NCBI GenBank assembly: GCA_963995505.1
Contig: OZ023181.1
Location: forward strand, 9,482,221 to 9,546,220
Origin: Hypericum androsaemum
Lineage: Eukaryota; Streptophyta; Magnoliopsida; Malpighiales; Hypericaceae
DNA: 64,000 bases
Direction of reading: 5' to 3'
The notes under the pieces are model-generated. The model ran no database searches, had not been told where the DNA came from, and was given only the letters and a program-made list of their open reading frames with translations. Position 1 is the stretch's first letter. Every line of letters begins with the position of its first letter. Positions 22,119-33,856 of the stretch are shown in pieces. The position numbers and the translations under genes were made by a program.

Positions 22119-23254
22119 ATTACGCATATAAATGCCTGTGTACGACATCTGTTAACCAGAGGTCAAAGAATTGCCCGATTGATAGAACTTCAATACCATG
22201 TCATTTGAATATTTTTAATTTTATTAGTGTTTGAACGCAAAGCTCTAAACCGACAGAATTCTAACATATTAATCAGAATAACTATTTAAAAGTTTATTTC
22301 TTTGATTTGCAGCATTTTTTTAAATATTTAGCCAATTAAATAGTTATTTCTCACATCTACTGTATAACCTATGATCTAATGTATTCCACATATTATACTA
22401 TTAACTTCTTAAGTTCTGTAGATGTAAATCTTTCAACCAAACTCTTTATTGTGTGTCATCTATTTCTCATCTATTGTACGAGTGTTCAAATATTTATCTT
22501 AAGCTTCGGATGCTCTAACATCATGTTAACTTTTAAATTAGAGAATGATTTTGTTTTTAGATACCGAATTTGTCGACTACTTTAGGTTGAATTCGAATCC
22601 CAATAAAAATTGATAAAGTTCTTATTGTCAAATTTTAATACTATTATTTTTCAATCAAGTTAAAACAATAAATTACCATTTGTCGGTGTTCCACCAACAG
22701 AGCATCTTTTGGCTACTAGTTACATGTGCACCATCATATCATTTCATTTCATTTCATTTCGTTCTACGACTAACCAGATGCAGAAGCTATAGAAACTCGC
22801 AGTCGCAGCTGTCATTCTTAGGAAATCCAAGCTTAATATCTCAGATACCAATTCCAGAGATGAATATTAAGAGAGGATACTCAACTATTTCCATTCACAA
22901 CCAGAAATATAATATGCATCACACACACTAGCTAGTTAATTAGGTAAAATACATTAATTCTTGCACACCAAATGATAATATAAGTAAATTAATTATATAT
23001 CAAACGCTTCCAACCCCACAAGTAGCTAGCTAGCTAGCTCTTTATGAAAACATTAGCGGGGAGCAACCAAAATACTACTAGTAAAGGTGAAATGGGTCCC
23101 TCTAAATTCCTTTTTCACCCACTCCCTTGCCCTCTCTCACCTTGTCCTTCTAGTTAATATTGTATTAGGCTTTTTTGGAAAGGTTTAGATGTAGAATCTC
23201 CTAGTATGATAGGATATGAGATTGCAACCGCAAAACTCGTCGGCCTAATAATAG
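22119..23254. other. AT-rich 3' flank of the FLZ gene, no gene seen
   Basis: It contains a short (AGCT)n run near 23020-23040 and (CATTT)n near 22740. The part next to 23255 probably includes the 3' UTR of the FLZ gene; no polyadenylation signal can be singled out. Confidence 0.4.
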
Positions 23255-24179
23255 TCATGCAGCGACAATAGTTTCAGTTTTGCTAGAAGCCGTATTGTTG
23301 CTGGTGGTGTCCTCGTCTTTCTTAGATGCCATGGCTCGGGACTTGTCTCTTCTCTCGTCTTGCTTCATCTGTTCTTCTCTGCACTCTAGGCTACAAAAAG
23401 CCGCGTCGCCCCTGCAAAAAACCATTTTTATATTCAGCGTGGAGTTAACTACGGTCTGATTCACAATAATTGAAAAGCACTCTGTTACATATTTATTTAT
23501 TTTCATATTGAACGGTACATCATATGAATGTACAATAAACAGCTTAAATGAACCAAAAGAGCAGAAGATTCAAAGGAATGTAATTATGCACAGCGGAATT
23601 AAATGAAAAGAACACTAGTTTTAATAATTAGCACCAGAGACACCCAAAACATACCTCAAAATTAAATTTAAAAACCCAAAAAGAGCAAGAGAAAAAGAAT
23701 ATCTCGAGAATCGCATTAAAAGGGGAAATTTTATATTGAATAAGTTAAACTATATTTATCCTAATGGCATAATGCAAGATGTAATTATTGCAATGAATAT
23801 GAAAAAAAGATGGTAAATAAAAAACCAACCTGTACATGTAGATGTCCCTGCCAGGTGCCAGCCGGTGTTTACAAAGGCCACAGAACCTCAAGAAATGAGC
23901 CGTCTCCACTGCTATTATCTTATTATTACTTAGGTAATTATTATTATTATTTCTCGGTGACAACACCATAGAAGCCACGAACCTATCATCGTTATAACTG
24001 TTCTCGTGATTATATCCGACACCATCACCATAAGTATGGTTACAATTAGTCGGCGCCAACTGATGATCATGATCGGACTGCTGAGACGCGTTCTCTTGGG
24101 AAGGATCGACGGCGACGGTGATCCCCGTCATGCTGGTCGTCCTCTTGATGGACGCTCGTGGACGCTTCCCCAGCAACAT
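23255..24179 (-). CDS. FCS-like zinc finger (FLZ/DUF581) protein, two exons
   Basis: Exon 1 is 24179-23830 and exon 2 is 23411-23255; the joined CDS is 507 bp, 168 residues. The intron has GT at 23829-23828 and AG after a T-rich tract at 23413-23412, splitting an Arg codon. Joining them completes the FLZ domain: FCGLCKHRLAPGRDIYMYR from exon 1, then GDAAFCSLECREEQMKQDE from exon 2. The CxxC pair and the FCSLEC pair bind zinc. FLZ proteins are plant-specific adaptors that contact SnRK1 kinase subunits in energy and stress signalling; this role is family knowledge. The N-terminal 90 residues are low-complexity (Asn/His rich), and the C-terminus is Lys/Asp/Ser/Thr-rich. It looks intact, and an intron at this codon is usual for the family. 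Confidence 0.92.
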
Positions 24180-24233
24180 ATCTCTACTTCCTTCCCCTTT
24201 TTTTTCTCTCTCCCCCTTAACGTGTAATAGGAG

Positions 24234-24242
24234 CTAGGTCAT
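24234..24242 (-). promoter_or_regulatory. Minimal upstream ORF (ATG ACC TAG) before the FLZ gene
   Basis: A Met-Thr-stop frame lies about 55 nt upstream of the FLZ start on the same strand. If it is within the leader it could tune translation. The leader further upstream (24243-24460) is pyrimidine-rich on the coding strand with CTT repeats, common in plant 5' UTRs. Confidence 0.4.
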
Positions 24243-24718
24243 AGCCGGAGATAAAAAGAGGAAGGGTGTGAGGAAGATTGGAAGAGGGGAAGATATAAGC
24301 GAAGGCGATAAGCTAATAAGTAACTTGGAGAAAGGGAAGAAGAAGAAGAAGGGAGAGGGAGGGAGTCAGATTTTATTTTAATGCTATTTTTCTGGTTTAT
24401 TGGACCAACTAGTACAACTTGAAAGATGACAAAATTTTTTAAATAGATATTTGACAATGTTATTAATAACTCGAATTCGAAATATAATTAAAATAACGAA
24501 GAGAAAGGCAAATGGAGGAGAATTGGGAGAGCGAATCTCGGCCGTTGCTTGCGGGCACCGTGGTCTAAGAGCCCACGTCACGCTTTCCACTTGTTGTCTT
24601 GGCTTTTGCTTGCCTTATTATTGCTTCTTCACCTTCGTATGTCTCACATTTGGTTTTTTTTATTTCTGTTCCATGGTCCCTTGAGCAATGTTTTCTCTCT
24701 CTTAGGTCTGAAATAATT

Positions 24719-25301
24719 GAGAAATTTTATTGTGGTCCTTACATACCAACTCATATTGTAATTTGGTATATAATTATCAATCAACGATTGACAAGTGGAT
24801 TGGTACATTTTATAATTTTAAATGAGTAGGATAATTAATTATGGAAAAAAATTAAGACATTATATAGTTGTTAAAAAAATATTTTTTAAATAAGGTTTCT
24901 AAGATTAGGAAATAAACAAATAATTAATAAAAAAGTCTAACTTTGTATTTTATTTTACCTCTCCTATATAGGGCCATAAAGATAATTTAAAAAATAATAT
25001 GCAATAAACTTAAAATTATTTAAGTAATTATCAACAAACAGAGAGAAATAATTATTAGTAGAAGAAGTGATTATAATAAAATATGCAATTCACGATAAAT
25101 CACCAAAAACTAAATCATTAACAATAACGCTCAAAGTATATCTATCACAATATTAATTAAAATATGCAATTCACTTATCAAAATATAAAATAATAATATT
25201 AGTGTATAATTATTTAGTTCTGTAACTATAAATATAACGTGATTATAGATATACCAGGTTATTATGTGACTTGGTATGTAAGGACTACCAAATAATTGCT
25301 T
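24719..25301. mobile_element. TIR-type non-autonomous element (583 bp)
   Basis: The left end (24719-24775) and right end (25240-25301, reversed) share a TIR of about 55 bp containing GTCCTTACATACCAA and GGTATAT. The interior is very AT-rich and non-coding. AAATAATTG occurs near both ends, but its placement does not fit a simple duplication, so the superfamily is unresolved. Confidence 0.65.
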
Positions 25302-25990
25302 ATCATATTACAAAGAAAATTTTTTACTTTAGTACTCTTTGTAATTTTCGTTTGACACTTACTACTATGTGATTTAAAATACGTCAAAATGATATCTGAC
25401 GTTTCAAAAAGACTTCAACGACAGTTGTGCTCCTGCCCGAAATTAAAATGGTGCCCATGTGGCATGCCAACTTGGCAAAAATTATAAGGAGGTATTGCTT
25501 ATGTTGTGAAGGCAATTTTAAAAATAATTCCAAGTTTATTTATATTTTTGCAAAATGCTCCTTCTCCTATGGCCATCCTCCCCACCTCTCTCTTCCTTTT
25601 CCTCCGCCTGCAATCCTCCACCCACCCTCCTACGACCCACACCCGCCACCTCCTCACGAAAGTCCTAAAATTTTCAACCGAGATTGGAATACAACAGAAC
25701 ATCCTAACTTCAACTATGAAATTAAATCACAAACCCCAAATAAATAAAAGCTCAATTCTCCCGGGATAGGAACTCCAAGTTGGCATTGGAGTCGGACCAA
25801 AATGAGTTATATTCCAACTCTACGTCGTCCCAGGACACACAAATCGAACCAGAATGAGGACATCCAATTGGATGCAACCCGACATTGTCACCCCTTTTCG
25901 AAACAACTGATGACACGTCATTGGAAGACGTACGGCTACAGGAATAATAAGACTTGCTGTTGGGAGCGAAGACCAGAACGACAACCTAAG

Positions 25991-26319
25991 ATGGCTCTGG
26001 AATCTGTGTACCCTGATGACGAGACCTTCCCCTTTGGTTGGTCTTCTTTGCCTGCTATCGCTTGTTAGATGTTAGAATGGGGAGGAGGAGGGTTCATGGT
26101 GATGTGATAAAATAGGGTCTCGGTGAGTTTTGGATGGTGGAAAATGGGTTGCTACTGATGTATCGTAGGTTTGGAGGTGAGGTGAATGGAGTTATATTGG
26201 GGTTCTTTGATTGTTGATGCCTCTAGAGTTGAAAATGTGAAAGAAAGTTTCGATCGTTGTGGTAGGATGAAGAGGGAGAATGTTGCGCCTGATTCGTGCA
26301 TTGTTGTTAGCTTGTTGAG
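25991..26319 (+). pseudogene. Captured PPR (PLS-type) gene fragment inside a MULE
   Basis: Translations show LESVYPDDETFPF, then RRRVHGDVIK, ENGLLLMYRRFGGEV and MKRENVAPDSCIVVSLLS in shifting frames. The words PDD.TFPF, VHG.VIK, NGLL.MY and V.PDS..VVSLLS are hallmarks of PLS-class plant PPR proteins. Stops (for example after AIAC and VIK) and frameshifts make it non-functional. It has no similarity in detail to the intact P-class PPR gene at 36042-37664, so the donor lies elsewhere. It is cut at 26319 by the copia insertion. Confidence 0.65.
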
Positions 26320-27607
26320 TGTTGGACAAATATTAGTAAATTATGGCATGAGTATGTAAATACAAATCGTAAGTACATAAAGAGAGGAGTTTAAAGAATG
26401 CTCACGATCACACTTGTAGGTAAGTGTGTAACACTTTCGTCTTCAAGTTAGGTTTTGGATTGAATCCCGGACGAGGCCACAGTTTAATCGTGTGCCCTTA
26501 AACTCTTATTACCCGCCTATATGCTTCAGGCCTCCGTGGGTAATAGAGCTCCCAAGGTACAACGCCCAATCCCGAGTACTATAGGAAGCACTATAGCACA
26601 CCTTTCGAACCTTTCGTAGCCTTAGAACTCCGAAACAATGAAAGTGAGAAATGCTATGCTAAGGAGGGAGAAGTAGAGAGCTCTGAAGAGATGAAGAGCT
26701 GGGGTGATTTGGAATGAAGGAGGTGGGCTCCTTTTATAGGTAGCCTTGGACCTCCAACAGCCAAATCCAGATTTAATAGGGCCATTAACCCACCCATTAA
26801 ATGGGCTGTTACAAGACCCACAAAACCCCCAACATAAATAGGCTGTTACTCTCATGAATTTAAAATTCGAATTTAAATTCAAATGGCAGCTGGCAAGAGA
26901 AGGTTCCAGAACGTGGGCTTGTCCAAACGGAAGTCCAAGAAGCCCAGAGGACTTTTTGGGCCTAGGATCGCTACAACAAGTCCGGCCCAGTTCTAAAAAA
27001 ATAAGGCCCTGAAACCTGGAACAATTCCCACAAACCCACAATCCCGCAACCCGCACCCGCACCCGCACCCGAGCCTGAGCTCGAGCCCGAGCCCGGGTCC
27101 AGGCACGGCCCGGCCCGAGCCGGGATGGGGCGGGGCGCGCACACGTGCGCGTGCGTGCGTGCGTGCCGAGCCGAGCCGAGCCGGGCTGGACGGACGGACG
27201 GACGGACGGCGCGAGGAGCCTCTCCCTTCTCCACCAGTTTACCCATGCTAGACTTCTAGTCCCTTATAAACTTGTCTCAGCATGGTGCGCTAACCAATGT
27301 GGGATTGTGCTTATTTTAATAACAACCATACCACTTTAAAGCCAATTTCTATTCAACCCGAGAATTGGATTTTTGCAAGTGTTATATATCGTTACGAAGC
27401 TCTATCAACGAGCTTCGTATTGATCTCACAAACACCCATAATCAATTGGTGTGACCTTCAATTAAATTAGCTCAAAGTTGCCCACTAATTACTTAGTTAT
27501 TATATTTAATTAGGATTCTCTCTCTAATTAAATATTTGGGCCAAAGTCCAATACACTCACTTGTATTGGGCCATCTCTTCCTTGGTTAATAAACCAATTC
27601 TCCAACA
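26320..27607 (-). repeat. 3' LTR of copia copy 1 (1288 bp)
   Basis: TGTTGG...CCAACA ends. It contains a TATA box on the element strand and a GC-rich simple-repeat segment at about 27050-27215 (CACCCG, GCGT and GGAC runs) that differs in length from the other LTR copies. Confidence 0.92.
26732..26738 (-). promoter_or_regulatory. LTR TATA box, copia copy 1 (3' LTR)
   Basis: TATAAAA within GCCTATAAAAGGAGCCCACC on the element strand (here T-A-C instead of C-T-A just upstream). All four LTR copies keep it. Confidence 0.65.
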
Positions 27608-27616
27608 ATCCCCCAC
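27608..27616 (-). other. Polypurine tract of copia copy 1
   Basis: On the element strand ATGTGGGGGAT lies directly before the 3' LTR, primer for plus-strand synthesis. The same sequence precedes the LTR at 62384. Confidence 0.8.
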
Positions 27617-28200
27617 ATGAATGCAAATTGGCTTATATATGATATGAGCCTACCAATGCTACATGCAACTTGGAGTTCTGCGAGAATTTGTTGCATCAGG
27701 AAAGGTGGTTGAAAGCCTTGAACCTTCCTTAGTGAAATACCTTCGGATATACTTGCCAACCAGTCGCGCCTTGAACTGTTCGGCATTTCATGTATACCAA
27801 GACAAAGGTACTCACACAACTCCTTCTCAAACCACTACTTGGTTCTTTCGTTGTTCTTCATTTTGGCCCTGGACTGCCTTGGAAACTTCATCGAATGCTC
27901 TAGAGATTTAGCCCTTAACTCATCTCATAGAAGCGGCCCCTTCACATTCGATATAGGTGATCTCTTATAAGGAGTATCCTGCCATACCCCACTTATATAT
28001 ATACTCGAAGTATAAAGATCATTAAAAGCTTAAAGCTTAACCTTCACATGGACAGGTCTATCACTCTTCCATCATAGGAATAGGCAAGGAATTCAATTTC
28101 CTGAGTACTTTGTTCGACCCTAGCCTCACAATTCGGTTGTTCCTTTGAACCTGCAGATCGGGATTTACGATCCAGGTTGGATTGCCATCATGGGTTTAGG

Positions 28201-28650
28201 TCATTTCGTGGGCTTTAATCCTATTCCCCTCGATGATACCTCAACTTGGTCTCTCGTTAGACCCTTAGTTAATGGATCCGCGATGTTCTCTTTTGACTTT
28301 ACATAGTCTAAAGATATCACACCCGTTCTCAATAACGTTCTCACGGATTTATTTCTACGACGTATGTGTCTAGACTTTCCATTATACACATTATTTTGTG
28401 CTCTTCCAATAGCTGATTGACTATCACAGTGCACGCTAATGGGAGGCACTGGTTTTGACCACATCGGGATGTCCTCCAAGAAACTTCGGAGCCAATCCGC
28501 CTCTTCAGCTGCTAGATCCAACGCTATGAATTCTGATTCCATAGTTGATCTAGCAATACAAGTTTGTTTGCATGATCTCCACGAGACCACTGCTCCTCCA
28601 AATGTAAATATGTATCCGCTAGTAGATTTTATATTCTTGGAGTCCGAGAT
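28201..28650 (-). pseudogene. RNase H C-terminal part of pol, copia copy 1
   Basis: The frame 28590-28201 reads [20 protein letters not shown], then [33 protein letters not shown] and [13 protein letters not shown], the classic copia RNase H end. It is separated from the reverse-transcriptase frame by a TAG where copy 2 has TGG (SDAN-W-ISD), a single-base nonsense change. The final residues LKPTK and stop agree with copy 2. Confidence 0.88.
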
Positions 28651-29985
28651 CTAGTTCGCGTCTGAATACCCTTCTAGAATGGCTGGATGTCTCGTATAGT
28701 GTAATCCATAGTTAGCAGTGTACCTTAGATATCTAAGGACTCTAACTATCGCTTTCCAATGTTCATAATTGGGATTACTCGTATATCTCGATAATCTGTT
28801 AACCGAGTTTGCAATATCTGGTCTAGTATAGTCCATGAGGTACATTAGACTGCCTATAACTCTAGAATATTCTAGTTGTCTCAAACTCTCTCCGCGATTC
28901 TTGCAGAGACTCGATACCACTTCCATAGGAGTTCTCGCAATTACATTGCTATCCTTATTGAATTTGTCAAGTATTTTTTCGACATAGTGACCTTGGGAAA
29001 GCGCGTAACCTTCTGAAGTCTTGGTGATTTTTATCCCAAGTATTACATCAGCTTGTCCCAAGTCTTTCATGTCAAAATTTTGTGACAACATTTTCTTGGT
29101 AATTTTGATATTATCATTATTACCCACGATCAACATGTCATCTACGTAGAGACAAACTATCACATAGTCGTTATCATCTCCTTTTACGTAGATACATTTA
29201 TCACATTGGTTTATCTGAAACCCGTTAGATAGCATTACACTATCAAACTTTTCGTGCCATTGTTTAGGTGCTTGTTTTAGTCCATACAAGGATTTTACAA
29301 GCTTACACACCTTATGTGCTTTACCTGGAACCACAAACCCTTTGGGTTGTTCCATGTAAATCTCCTCTTCCAAATCTCCATTAAGGAAGACCATCTTCAC
29401 ATCCATTTGATGGATCTCTAGGTTAAACAAAGCCACCAGGGCTATGACTAACCTAATAGACGATTTCCTAGAGACAGGAGCATATGTGTCAAAATAATCA
29501 ACACCCTCAGTTTGCTTGTAGCCTTTAACGACAAGTCTCGCCTTGTACTTATCCACTGTACCATCAGACTTCATCTTCTTTTTGAAGATCCACTTATGGC
29601 CCAGTGGTTTACTACCCGGAGGTAGATCTACTAGTTCCCAAGTGTGATTATGTAAGATAGACTCTATCTCACTATTCATCACTTCCTTCCAAAGAGCAGA
29701 GTCTGTAGAAGACATTACTTCTTTGTAGGTTACTGGATCCTTTTCTAACAGATATGTTAGGAAATCTGATCCGAAGGACTTTTCTTTTCTAGCCCTTTTT
29801 CCACACCTAGGCTCTTCAACTTCATCTTGAGGTTCCTCTCCCCCCACATTGCTTCCACTTTGGTCAACTTGACGGTCAACACCAGTTCGAGCTTTGTGAG
29901 GAAAGTTTTCCTCAAAGAATGAAGCATCCCTAGCTTCTATGATAGTATTTACGTGGATATCAGAGTTATCTGACTTGTGTACCAA
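28651..29985 (-). pseudogene. Reverse transcriptase part of pol, copia copy 1
   Basis: A 444-residue open stretch covers the end of integrase, the linker and reverse transcriptase. Motifs: [60 protein letters not shown] (copy 2 has T-A in place of M-V), [15 protein letters not shown] and the catalytic [10 protein letters not shown] at about 29127-29154. It starts after a 1-bp deletion relative to copy 2 near 29990 and ends at the TAG described for RNase H. The catalytic Asp residues are intact here, but no uninterrupted polyprotein exists. Confidence 0.9.
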
Positions 29986-30695
29986 GAATCGATATGCAGA
30001 CTATCTTGTGCATAACCGATAAACACACAATCCACCGTCCTGGGTCCTATCCTTGTCCTTTTAGGAGGTGGGATCAGAACCTTAGTAAGACATCCCCAAA
30101 CCCTTAGGAATTTATAGCTAGGCGCATGACCTTTCCATAATTCGTAAGGTGTTTTAGCCAACTTTTTATGTGGTACCCTGTTGAGCACATAGTTGGCCGA
30201 AAGTACCGCTTCCCCCCACAAATTCTTTGGTAATCCGGAACTAATAAGTATCGCATTCATCATTTCCTTAAGCGTCCTATTCTTCCTTTCCGCAATTCTA
30301 TTTTGCTCGGGAGAATAAGGCGTCGTGGTTTGGTGAACGATTCCATTCTCGGCACAAACTTGTGCAAAAGGAAATTCATATTCACCACCTCGGTCACTTC
30401 GAAGATTTTTGATCTTCTTGCCAAGTTGGTTCTCAACTTAATTCTTATAGTGAATGAACATGTCTATTGCTTCGTCTTTACTTCTCATCAAGTAGACATA
30501 GCAATACCTCGTACAATCGTCGATAAAAGTTATAAAATAATTTTTACCGCCACGCATTTGTACGTATTTTAAATCACATACGTCAGTGTGGATTAAATCC
30601 AACAGTTCTGTGCTTCGCTCAATCGAGTGGGAAGATGCTTTGGCGTACTTGGCCTCAACACAAGTCTCGCACTTATGTTTGTGATCAATGTTAAA
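29949..30695 (-). pseudogene. Integrase part of pol, copia copy 1
   Basis: Translation gives the core and C-terminal integrase: RSDRGGEYE, then [19 protein letters not shown] and [20 protein letters not shown]. The acidic residues of the DDE triad are visible. A TAA interrupts HYKN-VENQ where copy 2 has GAA, and the upstream junction has a stop in the LLP-FNID segment where copy 2 has Lys. Confidence 0.85.
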
Positions 30696-31205
30696 CTATG
30701 GTAGTAGGTTAAGTGATATTAGCCTTTGCAAAGACTTATAGTTCACATGACTTAGTCTACCATGCCATAAATATAACGAATCCCGAGAATAAGCAACCTT
30801 CACTTTCTCATTGGCCTTATCAGTAACATTCATTACATTATTGCTCGTGCTAGCCTTATTAGCGGCACCCACATCAATCTTATCACTGGACTTTGCCTTG
30901 GGAGCTAAAGTCATTACACTCATCTTAAAAAGGTTGTTGGTCAAGTAGCCCTTGCCAACGAACATCCCTCCCTTGGACATGATGACCTTGTCGGACTCAA
31001 ACACAAGTCGAAAGCCCCTCTTGTTGAGCACCACTCCGGAGATAAGATTCTTTCGAATCTCGGGCACATGCAGCACATCAGTCAAGGTCAGCTCCTTGCC
31101 CGAGGTCATCGTCAGCATGACCGTCCACTTGCCTTCAACCTTCGAGACTGCAAAATTTCCCATGTAGCAGTTCTCATCATCGACCGGTTGATAGGTCTTG
31201 AACAT
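30696..31205 (-). pseudogene. Protease C-terminal and pre-integrase part, copia copy 1
   Basis: 169 codons. It contains TLTDVLHVPEIRKNLISGVV and [15 protein letters not shown] (pre-integrase His-His). It begins just after a TAG where copy 2 has TGG (ANK-W-MFK), and ends at a stop in LLP-F. Confidence 0.85.
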
Positions 31206-31598
31206 CTATTTGTTAGCACAAATGTGGCGGGTAGCCCCCGTGTCCACCCACCATTCCTTCGAGTTCCCACCCACGAGGTTCACCTCGGACACAACGACCG
31301 TGAGGTGCATCTCATCGAGGTTGGAGCTCAAGCTAGCCTCCGCAATGTTAGCATTGGCGGGCTTCTTCTTCTTGCCCTTGCTTGGTCCTGCCGTCTTCTT
31401 ACCCTCCGCGGCTAGACGTTTGTAGCAATCTTTGGCACGATGGCCGGTCTTGTTGCAAACAAAGCAGGCACCAGTAAAGCTCTTGTTCTGAGCATCTCCC
31501 TTGGAATCATTTGAGCATTTCCGCTTGTTCCCACGGGAGCTTCCCCCCGGTCTCGACCACATTGGCCTTAGCAACCATGCCACTTGGTTTCTTATCAA
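31206..31598 (-). pseudogene. Zinc knuckle and protease part, copia copy 1
   Basis: CFVCNKTGHRAKDC is a perfect CCHC nucleocapsid knuckle, followed by a Lys-rich linker and WWVDTGATRHICANK, the protease D-T-G-A active site. The frame differs from gag (31507-32253). The shift coincides with a G-run that is 6 bases long here and 19 in copy 2. Confidence 0.88.
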
Positions 31599-32316
31599 CC
31601 TTTTGGTTGTTTTGCTCGATGCGCAACCTTCGGATAAGGTCCTCGAGAGTCATCTTCTTCCTCTTGTGCTTGAGGTACATCTTGAAGTCCTTCCAAGATG
31701 GTGGTAATTTCTCAATTACCATCGCCACTTGGAGGGCATCATTGATGGCCATTTCCTCTATTGCAAGATCATGAAAGATCAATTGCAACTCTTTGCATTG
31801 TTCCACAACGCTCTTTCCATCGACCATCCGATAGTCGTGGAAGCGCCCGGCCACAAATTTCTTTGCACCGGCGTCGTCAACTTTATATTTGTGCTCCAGC
31901 GATTCCCAAAGATCCTTAGACGTTTCTTTGGTATAGTACACGCCGTAAAGCGAATTGTCGAGTGAACCCAATATATAGTTGCGACATAGGTAATCTTCAT
32001 GTACCCATGCATTGTGGATCGCGGTTTGAAGCGGATCACTCACATTCTCTTTGGGTTTCTCCTCCTTGACATACCGGCTAAAGTTCAAGGCGGTCAAGTA
32101 GAACAATATTTTTTGTTGCCATCTTTTGAAATTTCCACTCTTGAACTTTTCCGGTTTCTCAAGACGAGAGTACGGCAGTGACATTGGGTGTCTATGACCC
32201 GGCATTACGGCCTCAGCGCCGCTAGCCCTCATAACAGGAACCTCCTCGTTCAAGTTGTCATTCGTGGTGTTCGTCGCACCGGAGTTGATGATCTCGTGTA
32301 GGGGAGAGTTGTTATC
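31507..32316 (-). pseudogene. Gag of copia copy 1
   Basis: Open from 32253 (upstream in-frame sequence to about 32316 matches the copy 2 N-terminus, but the ATG is changed). It reads PEKFKSGNFKRWQQKILFYL, DLWESLEHKYKVDDAGAKKF, and ends with PPSWKDFKMYLKHKRKKMTL, LEDLIRRLRIEQ, a UBN2-type copia gag. The frame breaks at the G-run before the zinc knuckle. Confidence 0.88.
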
Positions 32317-32623
32317 AGCCTTGATCTATAGATCACCAAATAACCTTTAGTGAGTAATCGGTTTGTGTCCAACAGAAAACTGAACGCGTTGAAAAATCAG
32401 TATGCAATAATGGGCCAAGCCCACGTTTACAACCTAAGTAGTACGATTAGAACAACCCAATAAAAAATTGCGAGTTTAATTTTTTGCAAGTGATTGAATT
32501 ATAGTAACTTTCGAACAGGAGCAAAAACATATTATAAGTATATGCTTATACGGTACAGAACAGTCCTCGACAATAAGTATGCTTGAAATTTACTAATATC
32601 ACGTGTTAATAAGAGTTTAAGAT

Positions 32624-33856
32624 TGTTGGACAAATATTAGTAAATTATAGCATGAGTATGTAAATTCAAATCGTAAGCATATAAAGAGAGGAGTTTAAAG
32701 AATGCTCATGATCACACTTGTAGGTAAGTGTGTAACACCTTCGTCTTCAAGTTAGGTTTTGGATTGAATCCTGGACGAGGCCACAATTTAACCATGTGCC
32801 CTTAAACTCTTATTACCCGCCTATATGCTTCAGGCCTCCGTGGGTAATACAGCTTCCAAGGTACAACGCCCAATCCCGAGTACTATAGGAAGCACTATAG
32901 CACACCTTTCGAACCTTTCGTAGCCTTAGAACTCTGACACAATGAAAGTGAGAAATGCTATGCTAAGGAGGGAGAAGTGGAGAGCTCTGAAGAGATGAAG
33001 AGCTGGGGTGATTTGGAATGAAGGAGGTGGGCTCCTTTTATAGGTAGCCTTGGACCTCCAATAGCCAAATCTAAATTTAATAGGGCCATTAACCCACCCA
33101 TTAAATAGGCTGTTACAAGACCCATAAAACTCCCAACATAAATAGGCTGTTACTCTCATGAATTTAAAATTCGAATTTAAATTCAAATGGCAGCTGGCAA
33201 GAGAAGGTTCCAGAACGTGGGCTTGTCCAAACGGAAGTCCAAGAAGCCCAGAGGACTTTTTGGGCCTAGGATCGCTACAACAAGTCCGGCCCAGTTCTAA
33301 AAAGATGAGGCCCTGGAACAATTCTCACAAACTGCAACCCGCACCCGAGCCCAAGCCCGAGCCCAGGCCCAGGCCCGGCCCAGTCCGGGACGGGGCGGGG
33401 AGCGCGCGCGCGCGTGCATGCGTGCGTGCCTGCCGAGCCGGGCCAGATGGACGTACGGCGCGAGGAGCCTCTCCCTTCTCTACCAGTTTACCCATGCTAG
33501 ACTTCTAGTCCCTTATAAACTTGTCTCAGCATGGTGCGCTAACCAATGTGGGATTGTGCTTATTTTAATAACAACCATACCACTTTAAAGTCAATTTCCA
33601 TTCACCCCGATAATTGGATTTTTGCAAGTGTTATATATTGTTACGAAGCTCTATCAACGAGCTTCGTATTGATCTCACAAACACCCAAAATCAATTAGTG
33701 TGACCTTCAGTTAAATTAGCTCAAAGTTGCCCACTAATTATTTAGTTATTATATTTAATTAGGATTCTCCCTCTAATTAAATATTTGGGCCAAAGCCCAA
33801 TACACTCACTTGTAATGGGTCATCTCTTCCTTGGTTAATAAACCAATTCTCCAACA
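32624..33856 (-). repeat. 5' LTR of copia copy 1 (1233 bp)
   Basis: It is nearly identical to the 3' LTR by eye. The length difference lies mostly in the GC-rich segment (33335-33465). TATA box at 33036-33042. On the element strand the sequence after the LTR is ATCTTAAACTCTTATTAAC, not the usual TGGTATCAGAG. Confidence 0.92.

Noticed and set aside
22379..22931. Short frames near 22.4-22.9 kb
   Set aside because: AT-rich, hydrophobic and without any family motif; expected by chance.
26622..27068. Conserved sense frame in all four LTRs of the long copia family (also 32926-33321, 55909-56256, 62890-63270)
   Set aside because: It spans the TATA box, so no LTR-driven transcript would contain it whole; conservation follows from LTR similarity.
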